64,000 bases of DNA from Paracoccaceae bacterium. GTDB taxonomy: Bacteria; Pseudomonadota; Alphaproteobacteria; Rhodobacterales; Rhodobacteraceae. Below, one piece after another: positions 14,638 through 23,894 of the stretch. The notes under the pieces were generated by a model. It was given only the letters and a program-made list of their open reading frames with translations, had not been told where the DNA came from and searched no databases. Position 1 is the stretch's first letter. Each line of letters opens with the position of its first letter. Both the position numbers and the translations under genes were made by a program. The DNA is taken from the NCBI GenBank assembly GCA_003605175.1, contig QWDA01000008.1, forward strand, positions 1 to 64,000, written 5' to 3'.

Positions 14638-17631
14638 CTATAAATTGTTTTCCCTCGCCTCACGCAGGGCGCGATTGAAGAAATGTCTGGTCGCTTTGTC
14701 TCGGGCATCCGCGTCGGTCAGCACAATGTTCCGCATCTCGTTGTCTCGCTGAAACATGCGGATCGCACCCTTGAAGAAGGCGTCCCTGAAAGCAGCGTAA
14801 ACCACGTCCGGCGGGTTGTTTCGGAGCATGTCCGCAAGGTCGTCATCCATGATCTCCCGATTTACCTGCTCGAAACGGATCATGTCTTCCTCGGTGAAGT
14901 TGGTGCCGTGCCGGTCGTTGAACGCCTTCACAATTTCAGAAAGCTCGCGCTGCTCGTCCTCGGTGTATGGCTTGGCCCCGAACTCGCTGATCGCCTTCAG
15001 GGTGGCGCGATCTCCCGGCGAGAGTGATGCACTGCCCTGTTCCTTGTGCTCGACCTTGAACGCTTGGAGCCGCAACATCTCGTCCGTGATTTCGATTTCC
15101 GGCGGAACCTGCCGATTGGGAAGCAAGCGGGCAAGCCAGGCGGCGTAGGAATAGAGTTTCTCAAGGCCGGTGTCGTCGAGCTTCATTACCTGCGCGACGA
15201 AGCTGTAGAAGCGCATGTAGCTTCTCACAAGCTGTCGGAATTCTTCCCTCCGGCCTTCGTCATCGTCGGCCTCGAAACGAACAACGGCCTCGCGCACGAG
15301 CCCTTCGAGACGCGCGCGGTCACTGCCGTCGAGCGGCCCCTTGTAGAAGGTCTGGGCAAAACGCTCGATCTCGTCCTTGTCGAGATAGCCGAATTTGAAC
15401 AAACGGCCTTCAAGGTCATAGACAAGGTTGGGATCGGAATTCGCCTCGAGTCCCGTGACCTCGAAGTATGGACGGAAGGCGTTCTGAATGTCCTCGATCG
15501 AATTCTGGAAGTCGAGAATGTAGGTCTGGTCCTTGCCGTACATGGTGCGGTTCAGGCGCGACAGGGTCTGGACGGCTTGCAGGCCCGCGAGCTTGCGATC
15601 GACATACATGGCGCAAAGCTTGGACTGGTCGAAGCCCGTCTGATACTTCTCCGCAACGATAAGAATCTGATATTGTTCGGGATAGGGCGAGCCGTCTGGC
15701 TTGTACCCATCGAACCGCGACGGCAACTCCGTCTCGGAAAATCCGTTCAGGTCGGGCTCTGTGTAGGTTTCGCCTTCATGGGTAAGATCGCCCGAGAATG
15801 CCACCAACGCCTTTAGCTCGGTGTAACCTTGCGCCTTGATGTACTCGCGCACCCCGAAATAGTAGCGCAGCGCATGATCGCGGCTGCCGGTGACGATCAT
15901 GGCTTTCGCGTTACCGTTCAGCATGCCCATCACATGGCGGCGGAAATGCTCGACAATGATCTCGACTTTCTGCCCGATGGCCGTCGGGTGAAGGTTTGCA
16001 TAACGGGCTACCTTGCGCTGACCGCGCCGTCCGCTGAGCTTGGGATCATCTTCGATGGCCTTTTCAAGTTCATAGTACGCCTTGTAGGTCATGTAGTTTT
16101 GGAGAACGTCCAGGATGAAGCCTTCCTCGACGGCCTGCCGCATCGAGTAGAGATGGAAGGGATGAGGAAGACCGTCAGGGCCTTTGACGCCGAAACGCTC
16201 AAGCGTCACGTTGCGCGGCGTCGCGGTGAATGCGAAAAAGCTGATATTGGCCTGCGGTCCGCGCGCCTTCTGGTAGGCGGCGATGATGTCCTCGATGTCA
16301 TCGCTTGACGCTGCCTCTCGGGTCAGCGCGTCTGTCATCGCCTGTGCTGATTTGCCCGACTGGCTGCTGTGCGCCTCGTCAACAATCACAGCGAAGCTGC
16401 GAGTTCCCTGACCCGAAATTTCCTTGAGATGCTCGGTGGAGAACTTCTGAATTGTGGTGACAATAATCCTAGCGCCCTTCGCGATGGCGTCTTTCAGTTG
16501 CTTAGACGTGCCGTCGATCTTCTTGACAACGCCCTGGGTCTGCTCGAACTGCGTGACGGTGCCCTGTAGCTGCCGGTCGAGTACGATCCTGTCGGTGACG
16601 ATGATTGCCGTATCAAACACAGGTTTGTCAGCAGCGTCGTGCAGCTTTATCGCGTGGTGGGCGAGCCAGCCGATCGTGTTCGATTTGCCCGATCCGGCTG
16701 AATGCTGAATCAAGTAATTCTGGCCAGCGCCGAATTCGCGGGCGTGTCCCATCAATCTGCGGACGGCGTCGAGTTGCTGGAAGCGCGGGAAGATCATCAA
16801 CTCGGACTTCCCGGTCACCTCCAGGTGAATGAACTGGCCGATCACGTCGAGCAGGACGGCGCGCGAGAAGATCGCCTCACCCCATGCACCCGATCGATAG
16901 AGATAAGCGACGCGGAATTCGTCCTGAACGTCCTCGTTTCCGGCACCGCCGCCGCGGCCTCGGTTAAACGGCAGAAAGCGAGTCTTGCCGTTCTGCAGGC
17001 GCGTGGTCATTGACACGTTGTCTTCGTCGAAGGCGAAATGAACCAATGCTCCGCGCTTGAAGGTAAGAAGTGGCTCTCCTGCTGGCGAGCGGTCGGTCCG
17101 GTACTGCCTCTCGGCATGGCGGAACGTCGAGCCGGTGAGAAGGTTCTTGGCCTCCATCGTCGCGACAGGCAGACCGTTTAGAAACAAGACGATGTCGAGC
17201 CGGTTGCCGTTCTTCTGGCTGTACTCGACCTCCTTCATTACGGAGAGAATATTCGCTTGGTATTCGGCGACCCGCTTCGGCTCAAGGCCGCTGGCAGGCC
17301 TGAAGTAGCAAAGCGAGAACTTGATACCGGGTACGATCTTCAGCCCCTGACGGAATACGTCGAGCAGGCCGCGGTCCTTCAAGCCCTTGTCGAGCTGCTT
17401 GAAGAAGGTCTCTTCGGCGGAAGCCGTGTAATGGCCTTCGAGCTTATTCCATTCGTCGGGCTGGGTATCCCGAACGAAACGAAGCACGAGAGCCTTGTCC
17501 ATCGCCAGTGCTCGGTCATAGTCGGTCGTCGCATCACGCTGTTCGTATCCCTCGCCGCCGACGAGCAGGTTTGCGAGATGATCCTGGAGTACGAGCTCCT
17601 TATGGATGCTGTGGGAGGAGTGCATGCTCAT
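14638..17631 (-). CDS. hsdR: Type I restriction enzyme, R subunit (HsdR)
   Basis: 997 residues. The N-terminal PD-(D/E)xK nuclease motif is visible as NRLDIVLFLNGLPVATMEAKN. The SF2 translocase follows with SAGSGKSNTIGW (Walker A), VIVDEAHSSQSG (DEAH box) and FAFTATPRN (motif III). The C-terminal helical region would dock on the HsdM/HsdS methylase core. It cleaves unmodified DNA at a distance after ATP-driven translocation. The ATG overlaps the stop of gene X as ATGA, which places X within the same translational unit. Confidence 0.95.
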   Translation of the reverse strand: MSMHSSHSIHKELVLQDHLANLLVGGEGYEQRDATTDYDRALAMDKALVLRFVRDTQPDEWNKLEGHYTASAEETFFKQLDKGLKDRGLLDVFRQGLKIVPGIKFSLCYFRPASGLEPKRVAEYQANILSVMKEVEYSQKNGNRLDIVLFLNGLPVATMEAKNLLTGSTFRHAERQYRTDRSPAGEPLLTFKRGALVHFAFDEDNVSMTTRLQNGKTRFLPFNRGRGGGAGNEDVQDEFRVAYLYRSGAWGEAIFSRAVLLDVIGQFIHLEVTGKSELMIFPRFQQLDAVRRLMGHAREFGAGQNYLIQHSAGSGKSNTIGWLAHHAIKLHDAADKPVFDTAIIVTDRIVLDRQLQGTVTQFEQTQGVVKKIDGTSKQLKDAIAKGARIIVTTIQKFSTEHLKEISGQGTRSFAVIVDEAHSSQSGKSAQAMTDALTREAASSDDIEDIIAAYQKARGPQANISFFAFTATPRNVTLERFGVKGPDGLPHPFHLYSMRQAVEEGFILDVLQNYMTYKAYYELEKAIEDDPKLSGRRGQRKVARYANLHPTAIGQKVEIIVEHFRRHVMGMLNGNAKAMIVTGSRDHALRYYFGVREYIKAQGYTELKALVAFSGDLTHEGETYTEPDLNGFSETELPSRFDGYKPDGSPYPEQYQILIVAEKYQTGFDQSKLCAMYVDRKLAGLQAVQTLSRLNRTMYGKDQTYILDFQNSIEDIQNAFRPYFEVTGLEANSDPNLVYDLEGRLFKFGYLDKDEIERFAQTFYKGPLDGSDRARLEGLVREAVVRFEADDDEGRREEFRQLVRSYMRFYSFVAQVMKLDDTGLEKLYSYAAWLARLLPNRQVPPEIEITDEMLRLQAFKVEHKEQGSASLSPGDRATLKAISEFGAKPYTEDEQRELSEIVKAFNDRHGTNFTEEDMIRFEQVNREIMDDDLADMLRNNPPDVVYAAFRDAFFKGAIRMFQRDNEMRNIVLTDADARDKATRHFFNRALREARENNL

Positions 17632-19892
17632 GTATTGCCACCTTTCGGGAGGGCAATCAGGCTAAGCAGCTCATCGTCGGGCGCGACGAACTCTTGCTCG
17701 CGCGCCTCCTGATACGAAATCCAGCGGAAGCCCCCGTTTTCGACGCGATTGAAGACATAAAAACTTGTTTCTTGAGGCTCTTGGGGTGCGCCGAGCCGGA
17801 AGAATGGAAGTGCTCTGCACATCGCGCGAGCATCGGTCATCCAGAAAGCCAGCGCCCCTGTGCGCGATGGACGGCTCAGTTCGACAGTTTCGGTTTCAAA
17901 TGCAGGGTCACTACCCACAAGTAGCTGGACTTGCATCGCCATGCCGCCGTCGGTGATCTCAGCGAGTCCAGGCCGGACAAGCCGAAAGCGGCGGAACGTA
18001 CGGGAAGTTGCCTCGTAGAAGTCCCTGATGGATTGCTGCAATTCATGGTCGAGGCGCTTCGCGTCAGCGGACTTTAGGTGCCCGCCGTGCCCCTTCCACG
18101 AATTGCGATAGCGGCGCACGACATCAAGGATATCGGTCGTCTTGCCCAGAGGTCCGAGCGTACTCGCGACCTCGACCAGTTCGGGTCCCGCATGATCTGA
18201 TGCTGCGGCTCGCAGCTTTGGATCGCTCGCGATCCTGCTGAGGTCTTTCAGACTGGCACCCGCCAAAACAATCCAGAAGCCGAAGTCAGCGCGCTCTATC
18301 CCTGCCGCGCCAGGCGGATGGAACCATTTTGCGAAACTATCCTGCCAGTCGGACTTGAGCGATTTGACGTGGCTGGTGCCGATGGCGGCGAGATAGACAG
18401 CGGCCATCTCGAAGAAATGCAGCAATCGGTCGAGCCGCTCCTTCGGATCGCTGGCGATCTGATAGCGGCGGTAAATCGTTGCCAGTGGATACGGAAGCTC
18501 GCGCCACCAATTCTCGATCTGCCGTTCGATGTCGAGAACCGACTTCAAGCTATCAATCGTTCCCTCAACGTCAGCGAGCCCCGTCCAGTCATGCACGACG
18601 GTCTCCTGCAAGTCACCAAAGGTGGAGACCATCAATGAAAGATCGCTCTCGATCCGGGCAACGCGCTCCTGTGTCGCGAGGTCCGGCAAAGGAAGCGCTA
18701 GAGATTTCAGGCTGGCGACGGACACACGCTGGATCGTTGCTCCTTGAGCGGCGGATGCCCTGACCTTGCGCCCGTATGGTCCGTTCAGAAGCGTTGCGAG
18801 AAAGCGAGGATTGACCAAAAGGGTATCGAGCGGCACCCGATATACGGCCTGGGGTTTGACTGTTTGTGAGTCCAGATCGGCGGTCACGCGGCTACCCGCA
18901 TATTCGGGAACGTAGAGGAAACCGGTCGCTCTGCTGTCATCGGCTATCGGCTTGTCCGCCTTTACGATCTTGCCGTCGCCGATGAGGTCGCCGAGGAGTA
19001 CCTGTTCGTACCGGCCCCGCGGAATCAGCTTCTTGAGCACCGCGGCGTTTTCAAGGTCCGCATAGGAGCGCGTGTCGTCTCTATCGATCCACGCCCAACT
19101 TGATCCGCCCTTTTTCGTCGCACCCTTTACAAGGGCATCCGCCATTGGCGCTGCAACTTCCTCATCGCGCAGTGCCCCAACCAGCTTCTTCGAGGGGACA
19201 CGCCGTTCAAGGACGATCAGCACGCCTTCGATTGCAGTGCCGGGAAACCCTCCTGCCGGAATATCCACGGTAGCAGTGACATGAAGACCCGCGTCTTCGA
19301 GACTGTCCAAGGTGCCCTTTGCGAGATGCGCGAACAAGACGCCGCGACTTGACAGCCAGAGAAGTCGCCCGTTGTCGGAGACGAGCGGCGCAAGCGCCGT
19401 CACGATCTCGCCACCAAAGCCATCGGCGTTGGGCTCTTTCGATCGGTGGCCAAGGGGCGGCTGGCAAACGACGCAGTCATACTTTCGGGAGGGATCGAGG
19501 GCGTCGATCGATGAGAAAGTATGACCTTGACCAAAGACCAGATCAGCGACTTCAGTGACGGCAACGTCCCTAGAAACGACCGTCACAGGCAGTGCCAAGT
19601 TGTCGATAAGTCGCTCGGTTAGAAGGGAAAGCAGAGCCGTGTATTCAAGGACCGATGCCCGCGATACTGGCTCGCAAATCGTAGCAACGAACGCGGTGGC
19701 GGCATCAAACACTTCGGCATTCTGCGGCTTGCCGAAATGGGATGCCCGCTGCGCGTGATGCAAGGCTTCGATGGGTGAAAGCCCGCTGTCGATTGCCGCC
19801 GCCGCAACCTGGGGCGGGCGCACAATCTCTGGACCGCTGCGCAACTCGTCCATCTTCTTCCAGAAATCCGTCTCTTCAGCCGTCCTCGTCAT
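17628..19892 (-). CDS. Degenerate N6-methyltransferase/HsdS-like accessory protein between hsdS and hsdR
   Basis: A 754-residue protein with an N-6 methylase-like fold that seems inactive. Where the catalytic NPPY/F motif is expected, after a typical KYDCVV lead-in, the sequence reads CQPPLGHRS. The usual SAM motif (DPACGTGG, present in the true HsdM nearby) has no counterpart. Downstream elements of the fold persist: GRLLWLSSRGVLF and GGFPGTAIEGVLIVLERR. The middle (about residues 320-450) resembles an HsdS target-recognition half (ASLKSLALPLPDLATQERVARIESDL). The remaining C-terminal 300 residues are unassigned. ATGA coupling to hsdR suggests it works with the restriction complex, perhaps as a structural or specificity partner. 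Function unknown. Confidence 0.65.
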   Translation of the reverse strand: MTRTAEETDFWKKMDELRSGPEIVRPPQVAAAAIDSGLSPIEALHHAQRASHFGKPQNAEVFDAATAFVATICEPVSRASVLEYTALLSLLTERLIDNLALPVTVVSRDVAVTEVADLVFGQGHTFSSIDALDPSRKYDCVVCQPPLGHRSKEPNADGFGGEIVTALAPLVSDNGRLLWLSSRGVLFAHLAKGTLDSLEDAGLHVTATVDIPAGGFPGTAIEGVLIVLERRVPSKKLVGALRDEEVAAPMADALVKGATKKGGSSWAWIDRDDTRSYADLENAAVLKKLIPRGRYEQVLLGDLIGDGKIVKADKPIADDSRATGFLYVPEYAGSRVTADLDSQTVKPQAVYRVPLDTLLVNPRFLATLLNGPYGRKVRASAAQGATIQRVSVASLKSLALPLPDLATQERVARIESDLSLMVSTFGDLQETVVHDWTGLADVEGTIDSLKSVLDIERQIENWWRELPYPLATIYRRYQIASDPKERLDRLLHFFEMAAVYLAAIGTSHVKSLKSDWQDSFAKWFHPPGAAGIERADFGFWIVLAGASLKDLSRIASDPKLRAAASDHAGPELVEVASTLGPLGKTTDILDVVRRYRNSWKGHGGHLKSADAKRLDHELQQSIRDFYEATSRTFRRFRLVRPGLAEITDGGMAMQVQLLVGSDPAFETETVELSRPSRTGALAFWMTDARAMCRALPFFRLGAPQEPQETSFYVFNRVENGGFRWISYQEAREQEFVAPDDELLSLIALPKGGNT

Positions 19893-19941
19893 CTAGTATT
19901 CGCCTGCCCCAATCCGGCATGATCCGGCTCATGCACGTTCT

Positions 19942-21342
19942 TCATGCCGTCGCTTCCTTCCTGGACATCTCCTCCTCGATCTGATCGAGGCGTTGATCAG
20001 TCCGACTCTCCTTGCCCCAAGTCGTCACATCGATCTGGCCCGTTACCGCGGCGGTGATCAGTGCCGAGCGGTACTCTTGAAGACTATCAATGGATTTGGT
20101 CGTCATCTTCGTCAGGCGTTCGAGAGTTTCGATCCTAATTTTCGTGTCACCAAGTATTTTCGTCATCTCGTTTTTAGGGGGGATCGCCACAGGAAACTCA
20201 GAAAGATTCGTCTTTGAGATCGAAGCGAGATTGGTGCTCTGGTTACTATAGAAGTAGAAGAAATCCCTTGCATACTTTGCATTTGTTGCCAGAGAAATCC
20301 ATTCGGCTTGCTCCGGCTTGAACGGAGTAACCGCGAAAACGTGGTTTTGATTAAGGCAAGGCTCGAATGGAGCATGCCACACAGCGCCCCGCCCCAGTTT
20401 ATCATTGTCGCCTCCCTCATTCATGAGAATGCTCCCGGACTTCAACGAATAGCGGGAAATCTCGCTGTCGGTCGCTTCAATTTCCGCGACATCCGAAAGA
20501 TCGAGCCAGCCTGCCTGGACGTTCGCAACACGCAGATAAGGAACCGTTCGGGTGGGTGTGCCTTCCGGAGTGCTGCGCCCGAGAGTCAGCCCGCCCCGAA
20601 TTCGACCAAGATGTTTGAGACGAGTGACAGCCCATCCCGCGGGAACGCGCGGCAGAAAGCGAGATGGCGCGGCCACCAAATCAAAGCGTTCCGGCACTCC
20701 GACAGTTACCGCCTTTGAAATGAAAGCGCCCTTTTGCTCGGAAAGCAGAACAACCGAGCGCTGCTTCTTCTGGATCAGTTGATCGATACGGGCGGTCTCG
20801 CTATCAAGAAAATCTGCGATGGCTTTTTGAGTGTTGCGAGGCGGCATAATGACAGGAATTGAGTTCCAATCGTCTGATTTTATCTGAAATGAGTTGGGCC
20901 TAATTCCATAAAGATACCGTAGATAGATTTTTAAGTAATATTGTGATCTGAACAAGTGATGGGCGAAGCGAACGTCCAGATCGGAAGAAATGTCATATAC
21001 TGCGTAGGCAGGGCTGACGTGTCCCAAATGGTCCGAAACCCCCAGCCCCAAGTGATTGAGCCACATGGTGTTCACGGCCAGTTGACCTGGGCGAACAACC
21101 CGATAGACTTGCAGCTCTTCGTCTGTGCGTCGCTGCTCCTCATGCTCATATTCCTTGGGAACGACGCCACGATACTCGGAAACAGAAAGCATGCCCCCGA
21201 TGGGTGTCTCACCGTTGCGCTCCTTGCTTTCTCGGAACAAGAAGCGGAACCGCTGAACGTCCCAGCCGTCAGGCAGAATTGGAATCTCGTTGTCTTGGAT
21301 CAGACGTGCCCGCGCTCGTTCTGAACCCGATGGCATGATCAC
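19942..21342 (-). CDS. hsdS: Type I restriction enzyme, specificity subunit (HsdS)
   Basis: 466 residues with the duplicated S-subunit plan: two target-recognition domains, each followed by a helical conserved region. The first is MPPRNTQKAIADFLDSETARIDQLIQKK; the second IPPKNEMTKILGDTKIRIETLERL with SLQEYRSALITAAVTGQIDV. It determines the bipartite DNA target of the methylase and nuclease. The start overlaps the hsdM stop as ATGA. The two recognition domains (about 20160-20420 and 20860-21000) are visibly AT-richer than the spacer segments, as expected where recognition domains are exchanged by recombination. Confidence 0.92.
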   Translation of the reverse strand: MIMPSGSERARARLIQDNEIPILPDGWDVQRFRFLFRESKERNGETPIGGMLSVSEYRGVVPKEYEHEEQRRTDEELQVYRVVRPGQLAVNTMWLNHLGLGVSDHLGHVSPAYAVYDISSDLDVRFAHHLFRSQYYLKIYLRYLYGIRPNSFQIKSDDWNSIPVIMPPRNTQKAIADFLDSETARIDQLIQKKQRSVVLLSEQKGAFISKAVTVGVPERFDLVAAPSRFLPRVPAGWAVTRLKHLGRIRGGLTLGRSTPEGTPTRTVPYLRVANVQAGWLDLSDVAEIEATDSEISRYSLKSGSILMNEGGDNDKLGRGAVWHAPFEPCLNQNHVFAVTPFKPEQAEWISLATNAKYARDFFYFYSNQSTNLASISKTNLSEFPVAIPPKNEMTKILGDTKIRIETLERLTKMTTKSIDSLQEYRSALITAAVTGQIDVTTWGKESRTDQRLDQIEEEMSRKEATA

Positions 21343-23366
21343 GCTGCCACCTCCTTCAGAAGCCCTGCAATCTCAGCCTCAAGCGTTTTAAGCTCGGCGT
21401 CGATCTCTTCGAGAGAACGCGGCGGGACGTAACGATAGAAATATCGGTTGAAGTTGATCTCATAGCCGACGCGTCCGATCTCGCCATCGCGGGCGTCGCG
21501 ATGGGTTTCATCCACCCAGGCATCGGGCACGAAGGGCAGCACCTCGCGGGCCATGTACTCACGCCAGTCGTCGGCAAGCGGCACCAACTCATGGTCACGC
21601 AGCTCGGTATCCGGCTCGGGATTGCCGTCTTTGTCGGTGCAGATATCAGCATCTTCGTCACGTTCTGACAGAGTTGACAAGATCGCCTTTTTCACCGGCG
21701 CACCAATCTTGATGCCTTCGGCCTTCAACGCTTTGGAAAGGGCCTTCTCGAAGGCATCCCGGTTGGTGACAAGCTGGTCGCCCAAGCCGCGCAGCACGGC
21801 CTCGATCTCTTCGCGGTCGCCTTCGTCCAGCTTGTGGAAGGGCTTTTCATCGGCCAGCCGCGCGATGCGCACTTCGCTCGCTTGGAAATTCAGTTTCAGG
21901 GGGCGTTCGACGCGAATTTCGCGGTAGCCAAAGTCAGCAGTGTCGAAGATTCTCGAGACCTCGGACTGATCGCTTTCGCCATTCAGAAACTCTGCATAGA
22001 TGCGCACAATCTCGTGCCGCGCGTCCTCGGGAATTTCGCGGCGCTTCGATCCGAGCGACTTGCGCAAAGGCTTCCAGAAGCGCTCGCCGGAAGCGTCAAT
22101 GAGCTGCACCTTACCTGTGCGGGCGGCGGGCTTTCGGTTGGTCAGTAGCCAGACATAGGTCTGGATTCCGGTGTTGTAGAACAGGTCGGTAGGAAGCGCG
22201 ACGATGGCCTCTACCCAATCATTCTCTAACATCCACCGACGAATTTCGCTCTCGCCGGAACCGGCACCGCCCGTGAAGAGCGGCGAGCCGTTCATGACGA
22301 TGCCGATGCGCGATCCGTTCTCGTCATCCCGCATCTTGGAAATCATGTGTTGGAGGAAGAGAAGCTGACCGTCCGAGATGCGGGGTGTTCCTGCCCCAAA
22401 ACGTCCATCAAAGCCCTGGGTCTCTGCCTCGGCCTTGATCGGGTCCTGATACTTCTTCCAGTCCACGCCGTAGGGCGGATTGGAGAGCATGTAGTGGAAT
22501 CTCTTGTCTTGGTGGGCGTCCTGGGTGAGCGTGTTCCCGAAGGCGATCTGCTCGGGGTCATGACCCGTCACCAACATGTCGGATTTGCAGATGCCAAAGG
22601 ATTCACCATTCAGCTCCTGCCCGAATAGCTCCACGCGGATCGAGCTGTTGAAGTCCTTCAGGGCCTCTTCAGTCAGCGCAAGCATACCGCCCGTCCCGCA
22701 TGCAGGGTCGTAGACCTGCCGTATGATCCCCCGCCCCGTAAGCTTTGCGTCGTCATTAGCGATCAGCAGGTCAACAATCAGGCGGATCACTTCTCGCGGA
22801 GTAAAGTGCTCCCCTGCGGTTTCGTTCGAAATTTCCGAGAAGCGACGGATCAGGTCCTCGAAAAGATAGCCCATCTCGATGCTGTTGACCGTGTCGGGGT
22901 GAAGGTCGATTTCTGTGAACCGCTCGAAAACGTTCCAAAGGATACCCCCGTCATTCAGGCGTTTGAGTTGATCCGTGAAGAGGAATTTGTCGAGAAAGAT
23001 GTCGCGGACGTTCCCCGAAAACTTGGTAATGTAGTCCACAAGGTTCTGGTGGAGCTGGCCGGGGTCCTGACCCTTGAGCTTCGAGAAAGTAAAGGCGGAA
23101 AGGTTGTAAACCTTCACTTTACCACCAGCCGCGCCGAAGAGGATCATGTCGCGGGTTGGTTCATCCACGCCATTGGGCAGGGACTTTGCGGCATCGAGCA
23201 CTGCGTCCTTGCTATCGGCAAGGATGCAGTCCAGACGACGCAATACAACAAAAGGCAGAACTACTTTGCCGTACTCTGATTGTTTGAAATCTCCTCGGAG
23301 GATTTCAGCGATCGACCAAACGAAAGAGCTTAGGTTCTGAACCTTGGGACTGGCGTCTTGCGGCAA
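21339..23366 (-). CDS. hsdM: Type I restriction enzyme, methylase subunit (HsdM)
   Basis: 675 residues. The N-terminal HsdM helical domain is followed by the N6-adenine methylase with EHFTPREVIRLIVDLL, VYDPACGTGGMLAL (SAM motif) and LSNPPYGVDWKK (catalytic NPPY). The C-terminus carries an extra 150 or so residues ending in a helical segment (LEEIDAELKTLEAEIAGLLKEV) that may mimic S-subunit coiled coils. It methylates adenine in the target chosen by HsdS and protects self DNA. First gene of the hsdM-hsdS-X-hsdR-OLD-UvrD run; a small putative ribbon-helix-helix gene lies 46 bp upstream. Confidence 0.95.
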   Translation of the reverse strand: MPQDASPKVQNLSSFVWSIAEILRGDFKQSEYGKVVLPFVVLRRLDCILADSKDAVLDAAKSLPNGVDEPTRDMILFGAAGGKVKVYNLSAFTFSKLKGQDPGQLHQNLVDYITKFSGNVRDIFLDKFLFTDQLKRLNDGGILWNVFERFTEIDLHPDTVNSIEMGYLFEDLIRRFSEISNETAGEHFTPREVIRLIVDLLIANDDAKLTGRGIIRQVYDPACGTGGMLALTEEALKDFNSSIRVELFGQELNGESFGICKSDMLVTGHDPEQIAFGNTLTQDAHQDKRFHYMLSNPPYGVDWKKYQDPIKAEAETQGFDGRFGAGTPRISDGQLLFLQHMISKMRDDENGSRIGIVMNGSPLFTGGAGSGESEIRRWMLENDWVEAIVALPTDLFYNTGIQTYVWLLTNRKPAARTGKVQLIDASGERFWKPLRKSLGSKRREIPEDARHEIVRIYAEFLNGESDQSEVSRIFDTADFGYREIRVERPLKLNFQASEVRIARLADEKPFHKLDEGDREEIEAVLRGLGDQLVTNRDAFEKALSKALKAEGIKIGAPVKKAILSTLSERDEDADICTDKDGNPEPDTELRDHELVPLADDWREYMAREVLPFVPDAWVDETHRDARDGEIGRVGYEINFNRYFYRYVPPRSLEEIDAELKTLEAEIAGLLKEVAA

Positions 23367-23411
23367 AGCGGCCTCCTTTGTGTTTTTCCGGCCCAGGTCT
23401 GACCCACTGGA

Positions 23412-23600
23412 TCAACTGCCTGTCTGGTCCGGCTTGTCGTTTTCTGCCCGATGCTCCACAACGTACTCGCGCATGAATTCTCTCAGGACCTGTGCGGCGG
23501 GTTTGTCCTGCGCGCGACAGGCGGCGAGGAATGCATCCCTAAGCTCGCGCTGCACTCTGATGCGGAGACCGACGTCCTTCATCGTTTGGAGTGTAGCCAT
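23412..23600 (-). CDS. Small putative ribbon-helix-helix regulator
   Basis: About 62 residues from ATG 23600 (MATLQTMKDVGLRIRVQREL). A short strand followed by two helices (RELRDAFLAACRAQ and AQVLREFMREYVVEH) fits a CopG/Arc-like fold. The frame is open further upstream, but that extension overlaps the attachment region. It lies directly before hsdM on the same strand and could control the operon or belong to the integrative element. Family assignment is by appearance only. Confidence 0.5.
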   Translation of the reverse strand: MATLQTMKDVGLRIRVQRELRDAFLAACRAQDKPAAQVLREFMREYVVEHRAENDKPDQTGS

Positions 23601-23719
23601 TGGATACACGTTTGGGTAGTCCGAATTGCCATCCCGCGAGGTCGATGTGGAATTTAGGTCAGCAAACTTGCCACAAACTTGCCACAAGGATTCCCAGAGC
23701 GATTCAGAGATTAGCGGAC

Positions 23720-23894
23720 TTCTGCGGGTTACAGCGGACCGCTCATTTGTGGCAAATCTTGAGAATTTTGGGAGTTATCGAAACTAAAAATACGCTAAGC
23801 TATTGTTTTTAAAGTGGTGACCGGTGAGGGATTCGAACCCTCGACCTACTGATTAAAAGTAAGTATAGAAACCGCAGAATTCTGCGGGTTACAG
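23720..23894. repeat. 15-bp direct repeat pair flanking the tRNA-Lys fragment
   Basis: TTCTGCGGGTTACAG is present at 23720-23734 and 23880-23894, 160 bp apart. The second copy overlaps a 16-bp perfect palindrome CCGCAGAATTCTGCGG (23872-23887) just downstream of the integrase stop codon. The pair may be core or accessory recombination sites, or the trace of a small duplication at the island end. Confidence 0.55.
23815..23860 (-). other. 3' fragment of a tRNA-Lys gene (attachment-site remnant)
   Basis: Read on the minus strand, this 46-nt stretch runs from the anticodon loop (ACTTTTAATCAG, anticodon UUU) through the variable loop, a complete T-arm (GAGGGTTCGAATCCCTC) and the acceptor strand ending in CCA. 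The 5' half of a tRNA is missing. Such fragments are the att core left when a tyrosine integrase inserts an element into a tRNA 3' end. No full tRNA-Lys was found in the window. Confidence 0.8.
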
